DNA of 64,000 nt from Phormidesmis priestleyi ULC007 (GTDB taxonomy: Bacteria > Cyanobacteriota > Cyanobacteriia > Leptolyngbyales > Leptolyngbyaceae), in assembly GCF_001895925.1 (NCBI RefSeq), contig NZ_MPPI01000005.1:145744-209743 (forward strand), written 5' to 3'. Numbering within the stretch: the stretch's first letter is position 1; the number at the start of each line of letters is the position of its first letter. Both the position numbers and the translations under genes were made by a program. The notes beneath the pieces are model-generated. The model was given only the letters and a program-made list of their open reading frames with translations, did no database searches and had not been told where the DNA came from. This document shows, one piece after another, positions 9,591-17,393 of this stretch.

Positions 9591-10994
9591 ATGTTAAACC
9601 AGGAGGACAAGCCCATTACTTCCGCTCTCAGCCTGCCCAACTCTCAGTCTTCACCCGAAGAAACCAGTTCAGTGCTTCAAATCTGGGGAAAAACCCCTCT
9701 GAGTGGACATGTCAACATCAGTGGCGCAAAAAATTCGGCGCTAGTGATCATCGTCGGAGCGCTACTCTGTTCACAAGATTGCCGGATTCGCAATGTTCCC
9801 CTATTAGCCGATGTCACCCGGATGGGCGAAATCTTAGCGGCGTTGGGGGTCAAGCTCACTCAAAACGCAGATGTTCTAGATATCGATGCGTCTCATATCA
9901 GCCATACAAAAGCGCCCTATGAATTGGTCAGCCAACTTCGGGCCAGCTTTTTCATCATCGGTCCCCTGTTAGCCAGAATGGGCGTAGCACGGGTGCCCTT
10001 GCCTGGAGGTTGCTCGATCGGGGCCCGCCCTGTCGATTTGCATGTCCGCGGTTTGCGAGCGATGGGTGCCCATGTGCAGATTGACCACGGCATCGTTCAT
10101 GCTTATCTGACGGGTGCCAACAAGCGACTCCAGGGTGCCAAAATTTACCTCGACTACCCTAGCGTCGGCGCGACTGAAACGCTGATGATGGCAGCCACCC
10201 TAGCCGACGGTGAGACGACGATCGAGAACGCGGCTCAAGAACCCGAAGTTGCAGATTTAGCTAATTTCTGTCGAGCAATGGGGGCGAAGATTCGCGGCGC
10301 AGGCACGAACACGATCGTGATTTCTGGCGTTTCTAGTCTGCACTCGGTCGATTACAGCATCATTCCCGATCGCATTGAGGCAGGCACCTTTTTGCTGGCG
10401 GGAGCAATGACCCGATCGGAGATCACTCTATCGCCAATTATTCCTGACCATTTGACTGCGGTTCTCGCCAAGATGCGAGATATTGGAATTCGAGTCGTGA
10501 TGGATAGCCCTAAGCAAATGAGAATCTTGCCGAGTCAGAGCTATCGATCGACAGACATCGAAACGCTTCCCTATCCCGGCTTTCCTACGGATATGCAAGC
10601 GCCGTTTATGTCATTGTTGACCCTGGCTCAAGGCGATAGTGTAATCAGCGAGACGGTGTTTGAAAACCGCCTGGGTCATGTGCCCGAACTGAATCGCATG
10701 GGTGCAGATATTCGCGTTAAGGGCAATCACGCGATCATTCGCGGGGTCGCGATGCTGTCGGGTGCGCCTGTGGTTGCAACTGACTTGAGGGCTTCGGCGG
10801 CACTGGTTGTGGCAGCTTTGGCAGCAGAAGGCAAAACGACGATTCAGGGATTGCATCACCTCGATCGTGGCTACGAACACCTGGAATTAAAGCTGAAAAA
10901 GCTCGGCGCTAAACTCCAGCGCGTCCAAGAACCCTCTGATCTGGAACCTGCGACACCGCCGATCGAGTCAGGCTCATTGAGTTCGCCAGCTTAG
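9591..10994 (+). CDS. murA: UDP-N-acetylglucosamine 1-carboxyvinyltransferase MurA
   Basis: First committed step of peptidoglycan synthesis: transfer of enolpyruvate from PEP to UDP-GlcNAc in the cytoplasm. 467 residues from ATG 9591; the open frame reaches back to 9519 but the added residues are atypical. A variable N-terminal tail of about 28 residues precedes [21 protein letters not shown], with catalytic Lys48. The PEP-attacking Cys is Cys141 in [16 protein letters not shown] (fosfomycin-sensitive type). Other signatures are [24 protein letters not shown] and [13 protein letters not shown] 25-residue C-terminal tail ([15 protein letters not shown]) is non-conserved. Sits between tRNA-Leu and an M48 protease. 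Confidence 0.96.
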   Translation: MLNQEDKPITSALSLPNSQSSPEETSSVLQIWGKTPLSGHVNISGAKNSALVIIVGALLCSQDCRIRNVPLLADVTRMGEILAALGVKLTQNADVLDIDASHISHTKAPYELVSQLRASFFIIGPLLARMGVARVPLPGGCSIGARPVDLHVRGLRAMGAHVQIDHGIVHAYLTGANKRLQGAKIYLDYPSVGATETLMMAATLADGETTIENAAQEPEVADLANFCRAMGAKIRGAGTNTIVISGVSSLHSVDYSIIPDRIEAGTFLLAGAMTRSEITLSPIIPDHLTAVLAKMRDIGIRVVMDSPKQMRILPSQSYRSTDIETLPYPGFPTDMQAPFMSLLTLAQGDSVISETVFENRLGHVPELNRMGADIRVKGNHAIIRGVAMLSGAPVVATDLRASAALVVAALAAEGKTTIQGLHHLDRGYEHLELKLKKLGAKLQRVQEPSDLEPATPPIESGSLSSPA

Positions 10995-11084
10995 AATTGT
11001 GGACTCAATTGCAATCTCCATGAGATGTGATAGCCATTTCAAAAACAACTGCGGCGGATTGGGCAGATTGTAACGATCGCGAGA

Positions 11085-11108
11085 GGGCACGACAGGTCGT
11101 GCCCCTAC
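11085..11108. repeat. Small palindromic repeat (GGGCACG family)
   Basis: GGGCACGAC AG GTCGTGCCC is a perfect palindrome followed by CTAC. Related copies occur at 13135-13159, 32606-32660 and 34605-34630, always between genes. It is a REP-like intergenic repeat. Confidence 0.7.
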
Positions 11109-11258
11109 CCCACCCACGCCGATTTGTTACATTCACACATCGAATTTGGTATGAACCCCAATTCTGAGAAGAACCGAGAACGGATCAACGTCTTTTCTAC
11201 CTTCGTTGCTTCATGCTCAACGCTATACTGGCTTTGAGAGTCCCTTTCGACTACCTGC

Positions 11259-12131
11259 ATGTCTTTCTCAAAGTCGCTCCTTATTGGCTTAAAGGCTGAT
11301 CAGTTCCGTCACCCCTTGGATTTGGCAGCCACCAACTCGCTAAAACAGCTACCTGGATTAGATCTGCTGATCCGCAATCTGCTGGGCCCTGTGGCGGAAC
11401 AGTTTTTTTATTTAGAAAACATCGCTTCGAGCATTCTCGTTGGCGAACAACAGCTTCCTCAAATTCATAATTTGTTGCTAGAAGCCTGTCGAGTGCTAGA
11501 TCTTGAGCCGCCACAACTCTACGTGCGTCAAAATCCTGTGCCTAACGCTTACACCTTCGCGATGCGGGGCAAACAGCCGTTTATCGTGATGCACACCTCG
11601 CTGATTGAGTTACTCACCCCAGAAGAGATTCAGGCGGTGATCGCCCATGAGCTAGGGCACCTTAAATGCGATCACGGCGTTTATCTAACTCTTGCAAACA
11701 TCATGGTTTTAGCTGCCGGACAGCTTCCTCTGGGCGGCGCGATCGCCCAAAGTTTACAGGCTCAGATTTTAGAGTGGGTTCGCTGTGCAGAATTTACATG
11801 CGATCGGGCTGCCTTACTCGCGACCCAAGATCCCAAAACCATTATGTCTGTGATGATGAAGCTCACAGGCGGGTCGCCCTCTCTAGCGAGTCAACTCAAT
11901 CTAGATGCCTTCATTGCTCAGGCACGCGCCTATGATGAAGTGGGTAACACCGACGTGGGGCAACTGCTAAAACAGATGCAGACCGCTCAGTTAACGCATC
12001 CGGTTCCGGTTTTGAGGGCGAGGGAGATCGATCGCTGGGCAAGCAGTCAAAGTTATCAGTCGTTGTTAAAAAAGCAAGCCGTAGGCTATAATAGCGAAAC
12101 GCAACCCAAGGGCGGATGGCGAAATTGGTAG
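11259..12131 (+). CDS. M48-family zinc metalloprotease (HtpX-like)
   Basis: 290 residues. The zinc motif HELGH is at residues 130-134 (AVIAHELGHLKCDHGVY), with the third ligand Glu in WVRCAEFTCDRAALLA, the ExxxD arrangement of M48 peptidases. Moderate hydrophobic segments around 140-170 may contact the membrane. Upstream features NAYTFAMRGKQPFIVMHTSL are typical of cyanobacterial M48 enzymes. Likely role: membrane or envelope protein quality control. Oddity: the last seven codons and the stop (TAG at 12129-12131) lie inside the D-arm of the downstream tRNA-Leu gene on the same strand, so the C-terminal residues GGWRNW are encoded by tRNA sequence. Confidence 0.9.
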   Translation: MSFSKSLLIGLKADQFRHPLDLAATNSLKQLPGLDLLIRNLLGPVAEQFFYLENIASSILVGEQQLPQIHNLLLEACRVLDLEPPQLYVRQNPVPNAYTFAMRGKQPFIVMHTSLIELLTPEEIQAVIAHELGHLKCDHGVYLTLANIMVLAAGQLPLGGAIAQSLQAQILEWVRCAEFTCDRAALLATQDPKTIMSVMMKLTGGSPSLASQLNLDAFIAQARAYDEVGNTDVGQLLKQMQTAQLTHPVPVLRAREIDRWASSQSYQSLLKKQAVGYNSETQPKGGWRNW

Positions 12132-12191
12132 ACGCACCACACTCAAAATGTGGCACCGAAAGGTATGGGAGTTCGATTCTCCCTCCGCCCA
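12110..12191 (+). tRNA. tRNA-Leu (anticodon CAA)
   Basis: 82 nt with acceptor stem GGGCGGA/TCCGCCC, D-arm GGCGAAATTGGTAGACGC, anticodon stem CCACA/TGTGG with loop CTCAAAA (CAA at 34-36), variable arm CACCGAAAGGTAT and T-arm GGGAGTTCGATTCTCCC. Discriminator A at 12191; CCA not encoded. It overlaps the protease 3' end by 22 bases, so protease mRNA and tRNA must be separated by processing. Confidence 0.96.
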
Positions 12192-12351
12192 TTTTAATAA
12201 CACGTATTGGTTTCAGCGTTTTTAGGGTTGTCTATAATGCTGTAAGAAGTGCGAGAGAATTAACTTTCATTGATGGAACTGGTAGAAGACTGGTAGACAT
12301 GCTAGAAAGTACTTCCTTAAAGCCTTACCAGACCCTATTCATGCAGTTCTT

Positions 12352-13027
12352 CTAAGACTCTGATTTGCGAAATCGATAGCCCACGCCTCGGATGCTTTCG
12401 ATCCAGCCTGCGCCTCCGATCGAGTCAATCTTTTTGCGAATGCGCTGCACACACATCTACCACATTGGTATTGGTGTTGAAATCGTAGCCCCAAATATGT
12501 TCCAAGATTTGCGTTCGCGTGAAGACGCGTCCGGGCGATCGCATCAGATATTCCAACAAATTAAATTCGCGAGTGGTCAGTTCGATCATGTGTTGATCAC
12601 AGGTGACTTCTCGTGTGATGCGATCGAGCTTAATCGGCCCGACCGACACTAGATTTTGACGATCGCCCGTGCTGCGACGCATGACAGCATGGATGCGGGC
12701 AACCAGTTCTTCGACAAAAAACGGTTTGGCTAAATAATCATCGGCACCCAGGTTTAGACCTTCTAAGCGATCGTCGAGTTCATTGCGGGCGGTTAGCAAA
12801 ATCACTGGCACATTTTGCCCTTTGCGGCGCAGACTTTTGAGAATAGATAGCCCATCTTTTCCCGGCACCATGATGTCTAGCACAATCACGTCATACTCGT
12901 TTTCGGTCGCACAGACATAACCACGATCGCCGTTGTCGCAATAATCTACGACAAACCCCTGTTCCTTTAAGCCAGCACGAACGAAGTTAGCAATTTTGGC
13001 TTCATCTTCGACAAATAAAATGTGCAT
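12352..13027 (-). pseudogene. OmpR-family response regulator with a frameshift near the 3' end
   Basis: The first 190 codons encode a normal OmpR/PhoB-type regulator: receiver MHILFVEDEAKIANFVRAGL with phosphoacceptor Asp51 (VIVLDIMVPGKDG) and Lys in LAKPF, then a winged-helix domain (ELTTREFNLLEYLMRSPGRVFTRTQILEHIW). At VVDVC the frame breaks in a GTGTGTG run, and the intact frame ends at 12425 after AAHSQKD. Reading past a two-base deficit restores VQRIRKKIDSIGGAGWIESIRGVGYRF, with its stop at 12352-12354. The recognition helix is intact but the C-terminal wing hairpin is lost in the current frame. Could be real gene decay or a sequencing error in the GT run. No partner kinase is adjacent. 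Confidence 0.85.
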
Positions 13028-13134
13028 ACAGATTTTGTGCGGTCAAGCATTGTTTTTATTGTCGCTTGTCACTTGCCAGTGCAGTGCCTTTATATCAATT
13101 TGGGAAATACTTGCTACGGATGAACGATCGCTGA

Positions 13135-13159
13135 GGGCATAGCAGTGCCGTGCCCCTAC
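13135..13159. repeat. Small palindromic repeat (GGGCACG family)
   Basis: Imperfect palindrome GGGCATAGCAGTGCCGTGCCC followed by CTACG, same family as 11085-11108 and 32606-32660. Confidence 0.6.
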
Positions 13160-13180
13160 GAGGATTTGTCGGACTCATTA

Positions 13181-13321
13181 GACCTCCTGCATGAATAAAA
13201 TTCTCGACGTAAACCCCCCTTAGAACTCGCCCCCTAACCCCCAATTCTGGGGGAACTGGAGTTCAAAGTCCCCCAGAATTGGGGGATTTAGGGGGCGTTC
13301 TCGGATTCGTGCAGGAGGTTT
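13181..13321. repeat. MITE-like element ending in CCTCCTGCAYGAAT
   Basis: About 140 bp. The left end GACCTCCTGCATGAAT is the inverted copy of the right end ATTCGTGCAGGAGGTT. Inside, CCCCCTAACCCCCAATTC / GAATTGGGGGATTTAGGGGG forms a long hairpin. No open frame. Its core resembles the CCCCCTAAATCCCCC cores of the TTAACGT-ended elements but its ends differ, so it is a separate family. Confidence 0.7.
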
Positions 13322-13435
13322 ATTGATGAAATTAGTATTAGATTACAAAACTGTAATTTAGAGAATGGGCAAACCGTCATTTTGGGGTGCGCTTAATAGA
13401 ACCATAGACCGCTACTCAATCAAAGGAGACTGCTC

Positions 13436-14029
13436 ATGATCACGACCCGACGACTGCTGACCTTAATGGCACTGCCTGTTCTAATTGGCTCATTTGGATC
13501 TGCGGCTTTGACTGCAACCGCTCAATCTTCAAACCGACTTGCTCAAAATTCATCGCAGCCTGGTGAGCAGGGCAAGAGACATCGAGGTCCAGATTTCGCC
13601 GCCGCCGCTCAAAAATTGGGCATTTCAGAAGCCAATTTGAAAGCAGCCTTGGGCGTTCCGGCAACGCCTCCAACTCCTGGCACACTGGGGCAACGCCCAA
13701 CCCGACCCGACTTTAAAGCGGCAGCAGCCAAGCTTGGCATTTCTGAGCAGCAATTGGTGAGCGCGTTGGGCGTTCCCTCTCGTCCGCCTGGTGCAAATTT
13801 TGCCACCGCCGCTCAAAAGTTGGGCGTGTCAGAAGCTAATTTGAAGGCAGCGTTAGGAGTTCCAGCAACGCCCCCGGCTCCGGGACAGCGCTCGCCTCGA
13901 CCCGACTTTAAAGCAGCAGCGGCAAAACTCGGCGTGACTGAGCAGCAACTTGTGAGCGCGTTGGGAATGCCGCCCCATCGATCGCGAGATGGCAATCGTC
14001 CTGATGGTGCGCGTCCTCCTCAGCAATAG
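13436..14029 (+). CDS. Secreted protein with four alternating helical repeats
   Basis: 197 residues. Signal peptide MITTRRLLTLMALPVLIGS through about ALTATAQ (residues 1-30). The mature part is four copies of a roughly 30-residue unit in an A-B-A-B pattern: PDFAAAAQKLGISEANLKAA, PDFKAAAAKLGISEQQLVSA, ANFATAAQKLGVSEANLKAA, PDFKAAAAKLGVTEQQLVSA, each ending ALGVP or ALGMP and joined by Pro/Gly/Arg linkers. Each unit looks like two short helices. The pattern shows duplication of an A-B pair. Function unknown; probably periplasmic or extracellular. A strong SD (AAAGGAGA) precedes the start. The next small membrane-protein gene follows at 92 bases and may be co-transcribed. Confidence 0.85.
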   Translation: MITTRRLLTLMALPVLIGSFGSAALTATAQSSNRLAQNSSQPGEQGKRHRGPDFAAAAQKLGISEANLKAALGVPATPPTPGTLGQRPTRPDFKAAAAKLGISEQQLVSALGVPSRPPGANFATAAQKLGVSEANLKAALGVPATPPAPGQRSPRPDFKAAAAKLGVTEQQLVSALGMPPHRSRDGNRPDGARPPQQ

Positions 14030-14121
14030 GTTAAGTGGGCTAAGTTAAGTGGAGATGAGGGATGAACGAATTATTTCATCTCTCTCTTCCGCTCTCTCAA
14101 GCAATTAATTTCTGAAGGATT

Positions 14122-14391
14122 ATGAATCGCATCTTTCGTCAATATCATCGCTGGCTCGCGATCGTCTTTGCGCTTCCCTTGCTCACGACCCTGATCACTG
14201 GCATCAGTTTTCCGATCGCTAAATCACTCAACCAGCCTCAACTAGCAGAGTTGCTAATTCAGATTCATACGTTAGAAATTGTTGGACTTGAGAATATTTT
14301 TCCCATTATCAACGGGATTGGATTACTCGGTTTATTGTCCACAGGAATTTATATGACCCGTCTTTTTCGGCAGCGTCACTATCCCTCTTAA
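14122..14391 (+). CDS. Small membrane protein, PepSY-associated TM-like
   Basis: 89 residues with two hydrophobic segments (about 12-32 and 64-80). MNRIFRQYHRWLAIVFALP resembles the first helix of PepSY-associated transmembrane proteins, but the PepSY domain itself is absent. The helices are separated by an amphipathic stretch (LAELLIQIHTLEIVGLENIF). SD GAAGGA lies 6-11 bases upstream. The pairing with the repeat-containing secreted protein suggests a joint envelope role (inference). Confidence 0.7.
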   Translation: MNRIFRQYHRWLAIVFALPLLTTLITGISFPIAKSLNQPQLAELLIQIHTLEIVGLENIFPIINGIGLLGLLSTGIYMTRLFRQRHYPS

Positions 14392-14412
14392 AATCTCCAT
14401 TTAGGAACCACC

Positions 14413-15070
14413 GTGCAACGCAAACTGTTTAGCAATGGCACCGGGTTGAATGAGAAAATTCGCCTTCAGGGAGAGATTTACCGCGTCATCGGCGTTATGG
14501 AATCGAAAGGTAGTCATGGGTCCATGGATCGCGATGATACGATTTATATCCCATCGACTACGATGTCGTCTCGAATTGTGGGTAACAATGCTCTTAAAGG
14601 CGTTTCGGTCAATTCCATTCTGGTCAAAAGAGAGAATCAAGACGCACTCGTTGCTGCTCAGTTTCAGGTTACTAATCTATTGCGGCTGCGGCACAATATT
14701 TCTAACCCCAACAATGATGATTTTCGGGTCACAAACCAGGCTGATTTGATCAGCACTTTCTCAAATGTGATTGGCGTTTTGACGATTTTCGGATTTGTGT
14801 TTCAACAATTTAATTTGCTTCCTCGTGCAACTGCCCTCGAAAATGTGATGTTGCCGATGGTCTATGCCAATGTTTCAAAATCGGTTCGTCGAGAACGAGT
14901 AACTCAGGCATTAGTGCGAGTGGGCTTAAGCGATCGCTTGCACAATCGCCCCAATCAATTATCTGGCGGACAGCAGCAGCGAGTAGCAAGGGATTACGAT
15001 CGTGCTCGTCACTCACAAACCTGACATTGCGGCACAAACAAAACGTATTATTTGGACTTTCCTCGATTAG
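14413..15070 (+). pseudogene. Collapsed MacB-type ABC transporter: permease and ATPase fragments
   Basis: Three fragments of a MacB/LolCDE-like exporter. (1) 14413-14787: the periplasmic core and start of a transmembrane helix of the permease ([20 protein letters not shown] ... [14 protein letters not shown]). (2) In-frame from 14788: the ATPase from the Q-loop [20 protein letters not shown] to the signature [10 protein letters not shown]. (3) About 14990-15070 in a shifted frame: the H-loop region [20 protein letters not shown]. Missing are the ATPase Walker A region and Walker B, and most permease helices. The fused frame (203 codons) cannot make a working transporter. Several deletions must have occurred. 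Confidence 0.88.
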
Positions 15071-15196
15071 CCCGTACTTCCGTGCAGGGCGGAACAGCAT
15101 TGAAGCAGAGGGATTTTTTATGCTTTTCAAACACCCTCTGTTGCCGCTTTAGCCAACTGCTTGATAGGATCGGCAGCATAGTTGGTGGAGAAAGTC

Positions 15197-15265
15197 ATGA
15201 CGATTCAGAATCGCGATCGCGCCTCAGCGTTTTCCTCAGCCCTGGGAGTGCAGACCGATGACTGA
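15197..15265 (+). CDS. Possible 22-codon leader ORF before the ethylene-receptor-like kinase
   Basis: ATG ACG ATT CAG ... TGA encodes 22 residues (MTIQNRDRASAFSSALGVQT and two Asp) and overlaps the kinase start by 8 bases. A GGTGGAG ribosome-binding-like stretch lies 8-10 bases upstream. It could couple translation of the kinase, or be chance. No homology recognised. Confidence 0.25.
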   Translation: MTIQNRDRASAFSSALGVQTDD

Positions 15266-16991
15266 CTTTTGGAGCCAACTTTTTAGTCTGAATTCGTTTG
15301 TGCCTCACGGACACTGCTACCTATGGCAAACCAACCTGGTGAGCCTGCACGTCCTCTCCGACGCACTCATCGCCCTGGCTTACTACTCGATTCCGATCAC
15401 CCTGTTCTACCTGGTGCGGAAGCGGCAGGATCTGCCCTTCGAGTGGGTCTTTCTCTTGTTTGCTGCCTTCATTGTCGCCTGTGGCACCACCCACGTGCTA
15501 GAGATCTGGACGCTCTGGTATCCGACTTACTGGTTATCAGGACTGGTCAAAGCGTTCACAGCCCTAGTTTCAGTCGTCACTGCCACCCAGCTATTCCCCC
15601 TAATGCCAAAGGTTTTGGCTCTGCCCAGCCCAGCCCAACTTGAACACGCCAACCTGGACCTTCAGTCTCAGGTGACAAAGCGGCTCCGCATTGAGGAAGA
15701 ACTGAAGCGCTATCAAACCCAGCTTGAGTCTTTGGTTGCAGAACGCACGCACGAACTAACGCAAGCAAACCAAACGCTGCAACAGGAAATCGCCGAACGC
15801 AAGCGGGTAGAAGCGGAACGGAAGCGGCTACTGGCACGAGAACAATCTGCCCGTGCTGAAGCCGAACAAGCTAATCGGATCAAGGATGAGTTTCTAGCGG
15901 TTTTGTCCCACGAACTCCGTACCCCTCTCAACCCGATTATCGGATGGTCGAAGCTGCTTCAGAGCGGCAAGCTCGATCGCGCAAAAAGTCGAGAAGCCCT
16001 AGAGACGATCGAGCGTAACGCCAAACTACAGGTACAACTGATTGATGACTTACTAGATGTGTCGCGAATTTTGAGCGGCAAGTTGAGTATCAGCGTCACC
16101 TCTGTTGACCTGAATGCAGTGATTGCAGCAGCAATGGAAACGCTTCGGTTAGCAGCCGAAGCCAAAGCGTTGCAGATTCAGACAACGATTCCTGCCAGTG
16201 CCAACATTGTGACGGGAGATGCCGTCCGCTTGCAGCAGGTAGTGTGGAATCTGCTATCAAACGCGATTAAGTTCACGCCCACCGGAGGGCAAATCGAGGT
16301 AAGTCTGACCCAGGCAGACACCCAGGTGCAAATTCAGATCAAAGATACAGGCAAAGGAATTCTGGCTGATTTTTTGCCCTATGTGTTTGACCACTTTCGA
16401 CAGCAAGATGGAACAACCACCCGTAAATTTGGCGGCTTGGGGCTGGGGTTGGCGATCTCCCGTCAAATTGTGGAATTGCACGGCGGCAGAATTGGGGTCG
16501 AAAGCCCAGGTGAGAACCAGGGGGCTACCTTCACGGTTGAACTGCCCGTCTTGCACACCCCAAATGCTGTCGAAGCAGTTGCCGACATAGCTTTGACTGC
16601 ATCAGACGATCGTCCCCTGGCAAATCTGCGGGTGTTAGTAGTGGATGACGAACCTGATTCACGCGAGTTTGTGGCGTTTGTGGTAGAACAAGCAGGAGCC
16701 GAAGTGATTGCGGTTGACTCTGCGATCGCGGCGCTGCAAACGCTTCAATCCATCCATCTCGACATTCTCTTAAGTGACATCGGCATGCCAGAAATGGATG
16801 GTTATGCGCTCATGCGGCAGGTGCGTCAGTTACCTATTAATGGGCAAATTCCGGCAATTGCGCTCACGGCTTATGCGGGAGAAGTGGATCAGCAACAGGC
16901 GATCGCAGCGGGTTTCCAGACCCATTTGTCTAAGCCAGTTGAGCCAGCCGACATTGTTGCGACTGTTATCCGGGTATATGGGCGAAAGTAG
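15258..16991 (+). CDS. Ethylene-receptor-like hybrid sensor histidine kinase
   Basis: 577 residues. Three N-terminal membrane helices (about 25-52, 62-84, 93-115) form an ethylene-binding-type domain: SDALIALAYYSIP (Asp35) and FIVACGTTHVLEIW (Cys75, His79) match the Asp, Cys and His that coordinate copper and ethylene in plant ETR1 and cyanobacterial Etr1. A coiled coil (about 130-205) follows, then HisKA (FLAVLSHELRTPLNPIIGW, phospho-His218), HATPase (NLLSNAIKFTPTGGQI, DTGKGI, GGLGLGLAISRQIVELHGG) and a C-terminal receiver (VLVVDDEPDSREF, phospho-Asp in LLSDIGMPEMDG). No GAF, PAS or phytochrome domain is present. A remnant of another receiver lies directly downstream. Confidence 0.92.
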   Translation: MTDFWSQLFSLNSFVPHGHCYLWQTNLVSLHVLSDALIALAYYSIPITLFYLVRKRQDLPFEWVFLLFAAFIVACGTTHVLEIWTLWYPTYWLSGLVKAFTALVSVVTATQLFPLMPKVLALPSPAQLEHANLDLQSQVTKRLRIEEELKRYQTQLESLVAERTHELTQANQTLQQEIAERKRVEAERKRLLAREQSARAEAEQANRIKDEFLAVLSHELRTPLNPIIGWSKLLQSGKLDRAKSREALETIERNAKLQVQLIDDLLDVSRILSGKLSISVTSVDLNAVIAAAMETLRLAAEAKALQIQTTIPASANIVTGDAVRLQQVVWNLLSNAIKFTPTGGQIEVSLTQADTQVQIQIKDTGKGILADFLPYVFDHFRQQDGTTTRKFGGLGLGLAISRQIVELHGGRIGVESPGENQGATFTVELPVLHTPNAVEAVADIALTASDDRPLANLRVLVVDDEPDSREFVAFVVEQAGAEVIAVDSAIAALQTLQSIHLDILLSDIGMPEMDGYALMRQVRQLPINGQIPAIALTAYAGEVDQQQAIAAGFQTHLSKPVEPADIVATVIRVYGRK

Positions 16992-17011
16992 AGCAGATTC
17001 GACCCCAGCGA

Positions 17012-17215
17012 GTGTTTATTGATGCCATGACGCAGTTTTGCTATTTGTCGAGTGATGTCTTTCAATCGCTGACCGCTTATCCAGGCGAAGCCGATGAACA
17101 AAGAGCAGCCTTGGTCGGGTTTCAAAAGCATCTAGCTAAACCACTCGATCCGACTGTTGGAATTGCAGCCGTCTCGGAGTTAGGCCAGTTGTACAAGAAC
17201 GGTCACTCAAGCTGA
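17012..17215 (+). pseudogene. Receiver-domain C-terminal remnant
   Basis: The segment SLTAYPGEADEQRAALVGFQ followed by KHLAKPLDP matches the end of a receiver domain (the ALTAYAGEVDQQQAIAAGFQ region and the conserved Lys-Pro of the preceding kinase), but the N-terminal half with the phospho-Asp is absent. It follows the kinase stop by 20 bases, so the kinase probably once had, or neighboured, a second receiver that was mostly deleted. Confidence 0.7.
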
Positions 17216-17287
17216 TTTCCTTTGGCAATCTACTAGACCATTCGACCAAAAAGCGATCGTTGAGGAGATAACATTGCTGGTAGACAA

Positions 17288-17381
17288 ACTTACGCATTTT
17301 GACCAAAACCTCGGAGGTTTAAGCCACTCTGTCGGTCACGATGCTTGATTCTTGGTTAAAACCTCCGAGGTTTGCGTAAGT
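17288..17381. repeat. MITE-like palindromic element with ACTTACGCA ends
   Basis: 94 bp bounded by ACTTACGCA and its inverted copy TGCGTAAGT. Inside, both arms carry AAACCTCGGAGGTTT or its complement, giving nested hairpins. No open frame. It sits between the receiver remnant and the convergent CBS gene and could also act as a bidirectional terminator. Confidence 0.7.
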
Positions 17382-17393
17382 CCTAACAAAGAA

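Larger units (their letters stand above)
13028..13435. other. Repeat-filled intergenic region
   Basis: About 400 bases without genes. It contains a GGGCAT-AGCAGT-GCCGTGCCC palindrome (13135-13159) and a longer inverted-repeat element (13181-13321), followed by the promoter region of the downstream secreted-protein gene. A ribosome binding site AAAGGAG lies just before the ATG at 13436. Confidence 0.6.

Noticed and set aside
9458..9922. 154-codon ORF overlapping the murA start
   Set aside because: Different frame of a clear murA gene; no recognisable product.
12116..12355. 79-codon ORF starting in tRNA-Leu
   Set aside because: Its first third is tRNA sequence; no family features.
13609..13995. 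Minus-strand ORFs antisense to the helical-repeat protein
   Set aside because: They arise from the repeat sequence in an alternate frame; the plus-strand product has a signal peptide and ribosome site.
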